This document shows, in pieces, positions 24,763-33,016 of a DNA stretch of 33,971 nucleotides. Below the pieces are notes generated by a model. It saw nothing but the letters and a program-made list of their open reading frames with translations. It ran no database searches and was not told the origin of the DNA. Numbering within the stretch: the stretch's first letter is position 1; every line of letters starts with the position of its first letter. The position numbers and the translations under genes are program-made. Source of the DNA: Candidatus Omnitrophota bacterium (lineage in GTDB: Bacteria > Omnitrophota > Gorgyraeia > Zapsychrales > Zapsychraceae); contig JADFZM010000004.1 in NCBI GenBank assembly GCA_015232535.1, positions 21,712 through 55,682 of the forward strand. Reading direction: 5' to 3'.

Positions 24763-24907
24763 TCACCGGGTTAGAAATTCTCTAATTGCAGAACCAGCGC
24801 CCGTAGTTCTAAACATTTTAAAATTCAGGCCCGTAATCCGCAGGCACACCACAACCGAAAGATTCAATTCAGCAGATGCTCCCTTTACATCCCTTACACA
24901 AAATTCT
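24763..24907 (-). pseudogene. Coding-like remnant downstream of the hybrid kinase
   Basis: The minus strand keeps one frame open with natural-looking protein sequence (EEFCVRDVKGASAELNLS, then LRITGLNFKMFRTTGAGSA, IREFLTR, stop). It is shifted relative to the kinase frame and has no start codon of its own. It could be the tail of a decayed gene joined to the kinase, or a short repeat-derived sequence. I do not recognise a family. Confidence 0.3.
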
Positions 24908-27900
24908 TCATTTTCTCCATCTAATAAGAGCTTCTTTTAATTTACCGAAGTCTATAGGTTTAATCAGGTAATCCGTTACACCGGCAGCATATCCTGAAAC
25001 AATATCCTCCTGCATAACCGCGGCGGATAAAGCGAGAACCGGAAAATCCTTAGAGATCTCAGCGCGGATTATTTGCGTTGCCTCCAATCCTCCCATAACC
25101 GGCATCTGTATATCCATAAGGCAAAGGTCAAAGGCTTTGCCTTTCCGAAGTTCAGCCAGAGCCTCCTCTCCATTACCCACAATCACCACGCTGACTCCCA
25201 GGCTCTTCAAATATTCTTCCATCAGCATCTGGTTGGGAATACTATCATCCGCGACCAGGACCCGCATACCCTGGCAGGCCAGCTCATTGGCCATGTGCCG
25301 GGTAATAATTTCCTCATGCCGGGAACGGACTCCCAACAAGGTCGCGATCACCCGGTAGAGATCCTCCTTAATAAGAGGTTTCGTCAAATAAGCGTCAAAA
25401 CCCGAACCGTGGGCCGCCTTTGCCGTACCTATACCGACATCTGAGGTCACAGCGATCAGTTTTATTCCGGCTAGTTCCGTGTCCCCTTTTATCATCCCGG
25501 CTATTTCATGCCCGCTCGAGCCCGGCATCATGACATCAAGTAGAACAATATCGGGACGGTCCCCTTTATCAACCCGGGAAAGATGTTCATACGCTTCTTT
25601 ACCGCTCTCGAAAGCCCCGGAAACAAGCATCCCCGCCTCCTCGCAATAGCGGGTAAAAATATCCCGGTTCTGCGTTGTGTCGTCAATAATAACAACCCGC
25701 CTGCCTTTAAGCGCGCTGAACGCGACCGGTTGTATATCTTTTCGCGAGGAGGCTTCCGACACTTTCATCGGAATCTCAAAAATGAACTCACTGCCGGCCC
25801 CCTCCTTGGACTCGACCCATATCTTCCCTCCCATGGTCTCAACGATCGCCTTGCAAATAGTAAGTCCCAAACCTGTGCCGCCGTATTTGCGTGTAGTACT
25901 CTCATCAGCCTGCGTAAACGCCTTAAATATCTCCTCGCGCTTATCTTCAGGTATGCCGATGCCCGTATCTTTTAGAGCAAATCGTATCATCTGCTTTCCG
26001 TTTTCTTTAACAGGCTCCTTGCTTACAGACACATCCAAGCGTACAGAACCTTTTTTGGTAAACTTAACGGCATTATTAAAAAGATTGATGAGCACCTGCC
26101 TAAGCCGGGTCGGGTCGCCATTGAGCGATAAATGAACCTCCTTGGCAATGGCAACAGACCCGTCAAGCCCAAGCTCAACCATCCGCGGCCGGAGTAATTT
26201 AAAAACATCATGGCAAATATATTCCAGGTTGAAATCGATACTTTCAAGAGAGATCTTGCCGAGTTCAAATTTGGACACATCCAGGATATCGTTAATGACG
26301 CCCAAAAGCAGGCTGCCCCCGGAGTCGATCATCCCCAGGAACTCCCTTTGTTTCTCATTAAGCGGAGTCTGTTTCATCAAGGAACTATATCCCAATATCG
26401 CGTTCATCGGCGTGCGGATCTCGTGGCTCATGTTCGACAAGAACTGAGTTTTCGCAATATTCGCTTTCTCCGCTTCTTGCTTCGCAATGATTATTTTTTC
26501 CTCAGCTTGCTTAGCGGCAGTAATGTCGGTATGCGATCCGGCCATCCTGATAGCTTTTCCGTTTTCATCGCGAAGAGCTTTCCCCCGCGCCAAGATCCAG
26601 CGATAGGAACCATCCTTATGCCTCATGCGGAATTCGATAGAGTAATTCTCCTTTCGGCCGTTCAAATACATATCCAAATATTCCATGGTACTCTTTTTAT
26701 CTTCCGGGTGAAGCAGGTTTTCAAATGTCACAAAAGCGTTCTCCAGTTCAAGATCGGAGTATCCAAGCTGTTCTTTCCATCTTTCTGAAAAGAAAACTGA
26801 ATTGTGCTTAATATTCCAATCCCAAATACCGTCATTTGACCCTTTGACGGCAAGCATATATTGTTCCGTGATCTTCGCTAAATTTTCCTCCGCCTTCTTT
26901 CGCTCGGTGATGTCCTGCCAAACACAGTGAAGCAGTTTCCTGCCCTTAGAGATAATAGGCGTCAGCGACACTGCAACCGGAAAATCTTCGCCGTTAGCCC
27001 GGCGGTGCATCCATTCAAAACGGTGAAAGCCCTTCACAAAGGCCAGGCGCATCATCTCCTCGGCTTTTTCGAAGGAGTCCCGCCCGTCGGGTTGTTTTGG
27101 CGGCGACAATACAGACGGGTGGGTCTGGAGAAATTCTTCGCGCGTCGGGTACCCGAGCATCCGCGCGGTGGCATCATTGCAGTCAATAAAAGTGTTATCG
27201 CCGATCAAGAGGATCGCGTCTTCGGAAGCATACAGCACATCCAGGAAACGTTTTTCGCTGTTTAAAAGCTCCTCCTCAACTTTTTTCCGGTCCGTGATAT
27301 TCAAAATAATGCCGTCAAGGCAGTCAATATCCCCTTTATCATCAAAGATACCCGTGCCTCTTTCTTGAACCCATAAGATATTCCCATCCTTACCTACGAT
27401 ACGGTATTCGATTTCCCAGGGTTGTTTTGCAGAAATCGCCGAATCAACGCTCTGAGCGACAAAAGAGGTGTCGTCCCTGTGGATCACGCTTTCAAATGTC
27501 CGAACCGCATTACCGACGAAATCGCTTGCCGGATAGCCGGTCATCTGATAGGCCATATCGCTTATGAAGACCATTGTCCAGTCCTTATCATGCTTACAAC
27601 GATAACTAATGCTGGGTGTGTTCTGGAGCATCGATTTGTATTGCTCGTGGGCCCGTTTAAGCTCCTTCTCCATATTCTTAGATTCGGTGATATCATTGAA
27701 AATAGTAGCGAACCGCTTTTCCTCTATTTTGTAAGCGTTAATGGCGTAGTGCCGTCCTAAGGGCTCGGAATACTGTTCGAAAGATACCGGTTCACCAAAG
27801 AGCGCTACCTTGCCGTAGATCTCAATAAACGGCGTCTTCTCAATACCCGGGAACACCTCGGTTGCGCGGCGGCCAATCACCTCGGCCGGCTTAAGGCCGG

Positions 27901-29734
27901 TATGGATCTCAAAAGCCGGATTGACGCTCAAGAATACGTAGTCGACCGGCCGGCCCGCGCTATCAAGCACGATCTCTTGCACGGCAATAGCCGATACCGC
28001 GTGCTCGGTAAGCAGGTGCTGGCGTTCCTCGCTTTCGCGCAAGCTTTTCTGCTGTTTTTGTATACCCTCGTCGGTGCGGCGCAGTATCACGAAAATTATG
28101 GCCAATATCACTGCCAACAGGATCAATCCGGCCGCTCCGCCAAGGTTTATGTCTCGGATGAAGGCGGACTTAAGTCCGGTGATGTCGTTGATGACCAGCA
28201 GGTCGCCAACCTCCTTGCCGGACGCGTCATCAAGGGGCATTACTGTAACGCGCCAGTACTTGTTGTCCGTGAAAATCTCCCTTTCTACTATGCCGTGGTC
28301 GTGGGGGACAGCCGGATCATCGTCGGCTAAAGCCGCAAAGGCGTCAGGTAAACGTCCCTGTGATGCGTAGATGATCACGCTGTTTGGCAGGCGTTCCCAA
28401 TCGGCCTCGCGCCCCAGCAGGCGCATACCCGATTCCCAGAGCTCACGCTTGAGCATGTCTTTATTAATAGTTACCGCCACATCGACCCCGGGGTGATTGG
28501 CTTTGATCCCCTCAAGGACATCTTCTATCTCTTTGCCCAGCTCCACATATCCGACGATGGTCGGGCCGTCAAAAACGGGCTGAACCACCCTCAGGGTGAA
28601 GGTGCCCAGTGGCCCCAGTTCGATGCCTGAGGCGGTCTTGCCGGTGCGCTCGGCCTCAAGGATTGTGAACCGGTCGAAGCGGTCGCCAAATTTTTCTGGT
28701 TTATGGAGGCGCATTAAGCAGACACGCTTAGCATCGGAGAAATAGAAATGAGTAAGGCCTTGTTCCTTATGCAGTGTTTCGTATAACGGTTTCCAGTCGG
28801 CTAAAAGCCGCTCCCGGTCGCCGCTTTTCAGCCCCTGGCGGGCGCGGTCATCCATGGTTATGGCTTGAAGCGCCGTGACAAGCCCTTGTGCCTGCATATC
28901 CAATAACTGGCCCAGTTCGTTCTTGATTTGAACCGCCACCAAAGCGGTTCGTCCGTTAATCCGCTCTTGATGCTGATGCCACAAAAGCGCCCAAGCAAGG
29001 ACCGCAAGCAGGGTCAATATAACAGTCAAAACCGGCATCAAGCGGCGCAGGGCCGGCTTGGCAGACGATTCACCGTGGCCGGAAGCTGTGAGCGCCGTAA
29101 GAAAGCCGATCATTGTCAACAATAGTAAGCCTACCGGAAGCGCGGCGCGGCCGGCCAAATCCCATTTCCAGCTTTTGGCGTCGAAATCCACGGCCAGGAT
29201 AGCCAGGATCTTGCCTGATTTCGGATCGGCCAAAGGCACGCAGCCACTGACGAAGGAACCCCATTTGTCCGTGAAAGGCCCCTCCACTAAAGCTATACCG
29301 GTAGCCAAAACACGCCTGAAACCTTCCGGCACATCATCGTAGATCATCCCCGCCGGGGATTCTTCAGCATCTCCGACCGGACGATCGTCTACAAAAAAGA
29401 AGACTTTGCCGTCCGGTCTTACCCCCATCAGATAAACAAAACGGTAATTTGGTTCGGCGGCGCGGATTTCGGCGAACTGCTCTTTGAGCCGCAGATAGTC
29501 GGGCTTACCAAGGTCGGCATCCGTGCCGGTCAGGGCCCGGACACGTTCGAGGTTGACAGCCCCTGCCACCAGACGGGTTTTTTGAAGGAGTTCCGCGCGC
29601 ATCCGGAGGTCAGTTTGGCCGACGATCCACCAAGCCCCAAGCACTGCGGCGATAAGAATAACCGTCAATAATAACAGTCGCCCGCGTCCTTCGTTCATCC
29701 GGATAAATTTCTTAGCAACATTATTTGCTGTCAT
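24908..29734 (-). CDS. Large hybrid sensor histidine kinase, four PAS domains, two receivers
   Basis: A 1608-residue membrane kinase. Order: membrane helix about 20-38; extracytoplasmic sensor about 40-192; two helices about 197-216 and 232-252; second extracytoplasmic sensor about 255-525; helix about 531-553; four PAS domains (about 570-685, 695-815, 825-945, 955-1073); dimerisation helix with His1104 (NMSHEIRTPM); ATPase with FNNAVKF, DTGIGIPE (1256-1263) and GGTGLGLTI; receivers with Asp1400 (LLDVMMP) and Asp1541 (LMDIQMP). The second receiver may end the phosphorelay or feed a separate Hpt protein not seen here. The region encoding roughly residues 1-600 is more GC-rich than its neighbours, suggesting the sensor half was acquired separately. 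It is transcribed alone. Confidence 0.9.
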   Translation of the reverse strand: MTANNVAKKFIRMNEGRGRLLLLTVILIAAVLGAWWIVGQTDLRMRAELLQKTRLVAGAVNLERVRALTGTDADLGKPDYLRLKEQFAEIRAAEPNYRFVYLMGVRPDGKVFFFVDDRPVGDAEESPAGMIYDDVPEGFRRVLATGIALVEGPFTDKWGSFVSGCVPLADPKSGKILAILAVDFDAKSWKWDLAGRAALPVGLLLLTMIGFLTALTASGHGESSAKPALRRLMPVLTVILTLLAVLAWALLWHQHQERINGRTALVAVQIKNELGQLLDMQAQGLVTALQAITMDDRARQGLKSGDRERLLADWKPLYETLHKEQGLTHFYFSDAKRVCLMRLHKPEKFGDRFDRFTILEAERTGKTASGIELGPLGTFTLRVVQPVFDGPTIVGYVELGKEIEDVLEGIKANHPGVDVAVTINKDMLKRELWESGMRLLGREADWERLPNSVIIYASQGRLPDAFAALADDDPAVPHDHGIVEREIFTDNKYWRVTVMPLDDASGKEVGDLLVINDITGLKSAFIRDINLGGAAGLILLAVILAIIFVILRRTDEGIQKQQKSLRESEERQHLLTEHAVSAIAVQEIVLDSAGRPVDYVFLSVNPAFEIHTGLKPAEVIGRRATEVFPGIEKTPFIEIYGKVALFGEPVSFEQYSEPLGRHYAINAYKIEEKRFATIFNDITESKNMEKELKRAHEQYKSMLQNTPSISYRCKHDKDWTMVFISDMAYQMTGYPASDFVGNAVRTFESVIHRDDTSFVAQSVDSAISAKQPWEIEYRIVGKDGNILWVQERGTGIFDDKGDIDCLDGIILNITDRKKVEEELLNSEKRFLDVLYASEDAILLIGDNTFIDCNDATARMLGYPTREEFLQTHPSVLSPPKQPDGRDSFEKAEEMMRLAFVKGFHRFEWMHRRANGEDFPVAVSLTPIISKGRKLLHCVWQDITERKKAEENLAKITEQYMLAVKGSNDGIWDWNIKHNSVFFSERWKEQLGYSDLELENAFVTFENLLHPEDKKSTMEYLDMYLNGRKENYSIEFRMRHKDGSYRWILARGKALRDENGKAIRMAGSHTDITAAKQAEEKIIIAKQEAEKANIAKTQFLSNMSHEIRTPMNAILGYSSLMKQTPLNEKQREFLGMIDSGGSLLLGVINDILDVSKFELGKISLESIDFNLEYICHDVFKLLRPRMVELGLDGSVAIAKEVHLSLNGDPTRLRQVLINLFNNAVKFTKKGSVRLDVSVSKEPVKENGKQMIRFALKDTGIGIPEDKREEIFKAFTQADESTTRKYGGTGLGLTICKAIVETMGGKIWVESKEGAGSEFIFEIPMKVSEASSRKDIQPVAFSALKGRRVVIIDDTTQNRDIFTRYCEEAGMLVSGAFESGKEAYEHLSRVDKGDRPDIVLLDVMMPGSSGHEIAGMIKGDTELAGIKLIAVTSDVGIGTAKAAHGSGFDAYLTKPLIKEDLYRVIATLLGVRSRHEEIITRHMANELACQGMRVLVADDSIPNQMLMEEYLKSLGVSVVIVGNGEEALAELRKGKAFDLCLMDIQMPVMGGLEATQIIRAEISKDFPVLALSAAVMQEDIVSGYAAGVTDYLIKPIDFGKLKEALIRWRK

Positions 29735-29796
29735 ACGATACCATCCTCTCGGTCCCCGATCAAAAATAAACCGCTTTTAGGAGTAGCTGTGGGAAC

Positions 29797-29825
29797 CCTG
29801 CCTGCCCTGACTACCGGCAGGCAGG
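29797..29825. repeat. Perfect 10-bp hairpin CCTGCCTGCC/GGCAGGCAGG
   Basis: CCTGCCTGCC (29797-29806) and GGCAGGCAGG (29816-29825) with a 9-base loop, between the Fic gene's 3' end and the hybrid kinase's 5' end. There is no U-run on either strand, so it is more likely a dispersed palindromic repeat than an intrinsic terminator, although it could still slow polymerase leaving the Fic gene. Confidence 0.6.
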
Positions 29826-29843
29826 TGAGAACCCGTTTTCAAT

Positions 29844-30764
29844 TTACATATACCTATTAATAATTCTATAAGTCCGCCGCATTTCTTCAACTAAAAACTG
29901 AACTAAAGGATTCTCATTCTTTCTTTGTGAGAATTCCAATACTTCGTAATACTCAGCTTTTCTTGCATTTTCAATTATAACCGGTGCATAATTTTGCTTC
30001 TGACATTGCAAAACCATTATCAACCGTCCTACACGCCCATTACCATCACCAAAAGGATGAATCAATTCAAAGTCACTATGAAATTTTGCAATAGCATGTA
30101 GATTCTTTTGTTTCTTAGAATTCCATTGTAGAATTAATCGGCCCATTTCTTCTGGAATATCCTTAGGATGCGGCAACATAATATCAACTCCTCTAATCCC
30201 CCTAGGATATTTAGAGTATTCCCCTCCGTCTTCCCGAACTCCGTGCATAAGAAGCCGATGAATTTCTTTTATTGTCCCCTCTGTGATTTGCTGAGGAAAT
30301 TCTCTTTTGAATATTTTTCGAAGAACAGTTGAATAATTAACAACATCCAGATGTTCGACCAAAGATTTATCTTTAATGCTTACTTTGTCAAAAATAACAG
30401 CCTCCGTCTCCTTCTTGGTAAATGTTGTTCCTTCAATTGTTGTCGAATTGTAGGTGTGCTCTAGGACTAAATAATCTTGCAGATTTTGATTATTTCCTAT
30501 TATTGTCCAAATGCTTCTTTTTTTGTAATTATTTGCCTCTGTGATTATTCGGCTTATATCTTTTGCAGTAAGAGAACTATAGCCAACAACATCTCTATGC
30601 AATCGGCCAATTTGTTCAATTCTTTTTTTGTGAGGAATCGCATGCTTATTAAGCCAGCGATTCAAAGCTGCAAATGATACCCCCAATCTTTTTGCTAATT
30701 CTTGTTGGGACAGTGCTTCTGTAGCCAGAATCTGCTTCAATTGTGATATATAGTCTTCATTCAT
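29844..30764 (-). CDS. Fic-family protein with N-terminal helix-turn-helix
   Basis: A 306-residue protein from ATG 30764. An N-terminal Cro/XRE-like helix-turn-helix (about 10-42, LSQQELAKRLGVSFAALNRWL) precedes the Fic domain, which carries HPFGDGNGRVGR (236-247, catalytic His236). A self-inhibiting helix with the S-x-x-x-E-G motif (Ser107, Glu111, Gly112) places it in the class where the inhibitory glutamate lies before the Fic core. Fic enzymes usually transfer AMP from ATP to target proteins. The upstream GTG at 30806 is rejected because the promoter overlaps those codons. No antitoxin-like partner gene is adjacent, as expected for a self-inhibited enzyme. The helix-turn-helix suggests DNA binding, perhaps autoregulation. 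Confidence 0.9.
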   Translation of the reverse strand: MNEDYISQLKQILATEALSQQELAKRLGVSFAALNRWLNKHAIPHKKRIEQIGRLHRDVVGYSSLTAKDISRIITEANNYKKRSIWTIIGNNQNLQDYLVLEHTYNSTTIEGTTFTKKETEAVIFDKVSIKDKSLVEHLDVVNYSTVLRKIFKREFPQQITEGTIKEIHRLLMHGVREDGGEYSKYPRGIRGVDIMLPHPKDIPEEMGRLILQWNSKKQKNLHAIAKFHSDFELIHPFGDGNGRVGRLIMVLQCQKQNYAPVIIENARKAEYYEVLEFSQRKNENPLVQFLVEEMRRTYRIINRYM

Positions 30765-30773
30765 AACTCGATA

Positions 30774-30802
30774 AGTATATACTAAACTATATAACCTGTC
30801 AA
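30774..30802 (-). promoter_or_regulatory. Consensus promoter of the Fic gene with palindrome
   Basis: On the minus strand, TTGACA (30797-30802), exactly 17 bases, TATACT (30774-30779). The -10 lies inside a perfect palindrome AGTATATACT (30774-30783), a possible operator for the protein's own helix-turn-helix. The expected transcription start (about 30767) is only a few bases before ATG 30764, so the message would be nearly leaderless. Confidence 0.65.
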
Positions 30803-30880
30803 TCACATAAAAACGGTCCGGTAAAAACTTCCTGTTCTTTTCCTCTCCAATGAAAAGGTTCTAACTTTAACAAAAGGGTA

Positions 30881-30919
30881 AAGAAAAACCCGTTGTAAAC
30901 TATTAATTTACAACGGGTT
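30881..30919 (-). terminator. Intrinsic terminator after the pirin unit
   Basis: A perfect 13-bp stem (30887-30899 with 30907-30919, 7-base loop) followed on the minus strand by TTTTTCTTT. It is correctly placed to end transcripts from the pirin gene and the TMEM175 fragment. A smaller GGGGCC/GGCCCC hairpin (30927-30941) lies just before it. Confidence 0.75.
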
Positions 30920-30946
30920 AGAAACTGGGGCCCCTGGCCCCTTCTC

Positions 30947-31102
30947 TTAACTCAAAAAAGAGGGCAGCAAAGGGCTTAAGGCAACCAGATCCGTTCCATG
31001 CGGAAGTTTAAGTTCCAAAACCATGAACGAGATAATAATTTGTAAAACTCCGTCACTAAATGATTCTAAGCAGTCTTTGGGAATATTATTCCTGGAAGCC
31101 AT
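30947..31102 (-). pseudogene. TMEM175/DUF1211-family N-terminal fragment
   Basis: A 51-codon frame with a good start (GGGG about 6 bases before the ATG). It contains CLESFSDGVLQIIISFMVLE and LKLPHGTDLVALSPLL, which closely matches the first transmembrane helix of TMEM175-type potassium channels: the FSDxxxxI motif and following VLELKxP are hallmarks. Full bacterial members are about 200 residues with six helices; here a stop follows FLS, just where helix 2 should begin, and the next bases are a GC-rich hairpin and a terminator. It lies 24 bases after the pirin gene in the same direction. Either a truncated pseudogene or a surviving one-helix peptide. Confidence 0.7.
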
Positions 31103-31126
31103 AACATCCCCTTTGTAAATACAGTT

Positions 31127-32047
31127 TTACGATACCTTCGTTAAATTTTTTGATTTGATAAATGTATTGTTATTATATTCTTCAAAAGCTTTCCTAATCT
31201 CCTCCTTGGTATTCATAACGATCGGCCCATACCAAGCGACCGGTTCCTTTAGGGGTTTTCCGGAAATTAGGAGAAATCTCACCGGCCTTTCTTTTGTCGT
31301 CACCTGAATCTCGTCCCCTTGTCCATACAGCACAACACTCGCGGAGTCGATCAGGCACTCCCGTTTAAAATCAAAATAATTTTTACCTTCAACTTCATAG
31401 TCAAAGGAATCTTTGCCCTTATCAAAATAACCTTCACCTTCAAAGACATAAGCAAAAACCGTATGATCCGGATTTACCTTATGACTGAACGTAATATTCG
31501 CCAACACCGATATGTCCAAATATTCGGGATCAATGACAATATCCTTAACTGGGCCCTCGACGCCATCAACTTTTCCTGCGATAATCTTTATCAGGGTTCC
31601 ATCTTTGCGCTTGACCTGCGGAATTATATTTTTCTTCACATCGCGATAACGGGGATCCATCATCTTTTTTTTAGCCGAAAGATTCGCCCACAATTGGAAT
31701 CCGCCCATGCGTCCTTTATCATCGCCCTTTGGCATCTCTTGGTGAATTACGCCGCTTCCGGCCGTCATCCACTGTACGTCACCGGCTTTGATAACCCCTT
31801 TATTGCCCATGCTGTCGCCATGTTCGGCATAACCCTCGAGCATATAAGTTATCGTCTCGATCCCCCGATGCGGATGCCAGGGAAAACCCGGCAGATAATG
31901 TTCAGGATCATCATTTCGAAAGTCATCGAACATCAAAAAAGGATCAAACTGCGGCACCTGATCATAGCCAAATCCCCTTTTTATACGCACGCCGGCGCCT
32001 TCGATCATCGGCTTGCCTTTAAAGACCTTTTTTATCTTTCTTACCAT
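31127..32047 (-). CDS. Pirin family protein
   Basis: A 306-residue double-cupin protein. From ATG 32047 the metal-binding set is His58, His60 (FPWHPHRGIETITYML), His102 and Glu104 (GSGVIHQEMP), matching human pirin positions 56, 58, 101 and 103. A C-terminal pirin domain follows. Pirins are iron proteins; some oxidise quercetin, others act as regulators or respond to stress. I chose ATG 32047 because AAGGAG lies 5 bases upstream; the GTG at 32053 would overlap that site. It is probably cotranscribed with the downstream TMEM175 fragment and ends at the terminator near 30881-30919. Confidence 0.9.
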   Translation of the reverse strand: MVRKIKKVFKGKPMIEGAGVRIKRGFGYDQVPQFDPFLMFDDFRNDDPEHYLPGFPWHPHRGIETITYMLEGYAEHGDSMGNKGVIKAGDVQWMTAGSGVIHQEMPKGDDKGRMGGFQLWANLSAKKKMMDPRYRDVKKNIIPQVKRKDGTLIKIIAGKVDGVEGPVKDIVIDPEYLDISVLANITFSHKVNPDHTVFAYVFEGEGYFDKGKDSFDYEVEGKNYFDFKRECLIDSASVVLYGQGDEIQVTTKERPVRFLLISGKPLKEPVAWYGPIVMNTKEEIRKAFEEYNNNTFIKSKNLTKVS

Positions 32048-32098
32048 CCGCACTCCTTATTTTTTATTTTCTCCTGCGAGGACGAGGAAGAGGAAGGC

Positions 32099-32144
32099 TC
32101 CGGGTAACTTAAAAAGAGACAGGTCAATGCCGTAAACCTGTCTC
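32099..32144. repeat. Dispersed repeat, copy 1 (TCCGGGT...GACAGGTCAATG)
   Basis: Positions 32099-32129 match 33017-33047 over 31 bases with three differences, in the same orientation. This copy also forms a hairpin, GAGACAGGT (32116-32124) with ACCTGTCTC (32136-32144). It lies between the pirin and the small secreted protein genes and may be a remnant of a palindromic or transposon-end sequence. Confidence 0.65.
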
Positions 32145-32182
32145 CCAAGAGGTACCTGGTCCGTTCTACCCGTTCTACCGTT

Positions 32183-32278
32183 CTATTCAGTTAAATTAAT
32201 AAATGCAGATAGCGACATTGAGGCACTATTAATCCCAACGGACATATTGAAGCATTGTTTATACATATCTACTGACAA
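32183..32278 (-). CDS. Possible 31-residue peptide
   Basis: A minus-strand frame from TTG 32278, with GGGG 8 bases upstream, reads MSVDMYKQCFNMSVGINSAS and ends FINLTE. The frame stays open about 14 codons further upstream. The composition looks protein-like and the segment lies just after the small secreted-protein gene, so it could be the next gene of that unit or a decayed end. No family is recognised. The nearby CCGTTCTAC units (32161-32187) form a short 9-base tandem repeat. Confidence 0.22.
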   Translation of the reverse strand: MSVDMYKQCFNMSVGINSASMSLSAFINLTE

Positions 32279-32310
32279 TACATCTACCCCTGCAAGTTTT
32301 AATATCCATA

Positions 32311-32757
32311 TTAAGGTTTTAATTTCTTACTTGGTTGCTTTCCCCCTGATTTGAGCCCTCCGGCCGCCGGGCGCACTCCCCCTGCGTTCGTTCCTGGATC
32401 ATTAAACAGGACGCTTCTTTGTTCCTTGATGGCGTCCAATTTTTTTATCGCCTCTTCGCGCGCCTGGGCATCACCTTTTGCTTCGGCCTCGCGCAAGGCT
32501 TTACGGGCCGCCGTTGTTTGCAAATTTAACTCGCGCTCCTTTTTTTGTCTTTCTTTGACATAGCCCTTCTCCTGCCGAACAGTTTTGGCAACCCCAGCCG
32601 CTGGCTTGCTCTTAATACTTGCTGCTGGCGGCTTGGTATTTTTAGAAGTAACGCCCGGCAGCGCACTCTGCGCGCACGCCGGCCGCCCGCACACAACCCA
32701 AACGGCTGCCGTCAATACCGCAATGCCCGTACCCAAAAACAATTTTTTGTTCCTCAT
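32311..32757 (-). CDS. Small exported lysine/alanine-rich protein
   Basis: A 148-residue protein with a strong start (AAGGAGG 5 bases before the ATG) and a signal peptide (MRNKK, hydrophobic core to about residue 22, likely cleavage after CAQ or ACA near 28-30). The mature part is low-complexity and very basic: a proline/serine/lysine linker, a central charged helix likely to form a coiled coil (about 62-115, KERQKKERELNLQTTAARKA), and a Gly/Pro/Lys tail. No catalytic motif is seen and no family is recognised. It may bind an acidic polymer or the cell wall; that is only an idea. It lies between two direct repeats (32099 and 33017). Confidence 0.72.
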   Translation of the reverse strand: MRNKKLFLGTGIAVLTAAVWVVCGRPACAQSALPGVTSKNTKPPAASIKSKPAAGVAKTVRQEKGYVKERQKKERELNLQTTAARKALREAEAKGDAQAREEAIKKLDAIKEQRSVLFNDPGTNAGGVRPAAGGLKSGGKQPSKKLKP

Positions 32758-33016
32758 CTCAGCCTCCTTATTAACTTGTTATCAGTCTCACTGTAAACCT
32801 TTTACTTTTTGACCTGAGTCACCTAAAACACAGGTACCGTTTATATAAGCCATTTTAATGCGTATCTATTTTTAATTTGAACCTCTTGAAGGCGATTGTC
32901 AAGGGAAATTAAAGGAGAGGATCGGTGCACTTTTCACAACCTTTTCAAAAGCAGGAGAAAGTAGAAAAAAAGAGAGCAGAAGAAAGACAAGTTGAAAGAT
33001 AAGAGAATTAGATGGT

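Larger units (their letters stand above)
24426..24907. other. Intergenic region between ExeA-like and hybrid kinase genes
   Basis: About 480 bases. It holds a probable minus-strand promoter for the ExeA cluster, an inverted pair ATTTCCCTAA / TTAGGGAAAT about 90 bases apart (near 24445 and 24544), a possible 24-codon plus-strand frame (24573-24647) and a coding-like minus-strand remnant (24763-24907). A plus-strand frame at 24707-24940 is antiparallel to that remnant and is not supported on its own. No terminator for the kinase gene is evident. Confidence 0.5.

Noticed and set aside
24714-24775. Integron attC-like site (ACCTAAC ... GTTAG)
   Set aside because: The outer boxes match only loosely, the right box fails the GTTRRRY pattern, and there is no second inner box pair, integrase or cassette array.
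24707-24940. Plus-strand 77-codon gene
   Set aside because: It starts at TTG, runs into the kinase gene on the other strand, and is antiparallel to the more protein-like frame at 24763-24907.
29797-29825. Intrinsic terminator for the Fic gene
   Set aside because: The hairpin is perfect but no U-run follows on either strand, so I list it as a repeat.
29844-30764. Fic toxin-antitoxin pair
   Set aside because: No antitoxin-like gene is adjacent, and the inhibitory motif is within the same protein.
31319-32107. Plus-strand 262-codon frame
   Set aside because: It is fully antiparallel to the pirin gene, whose metal ligands and family motifs are unmistakable.
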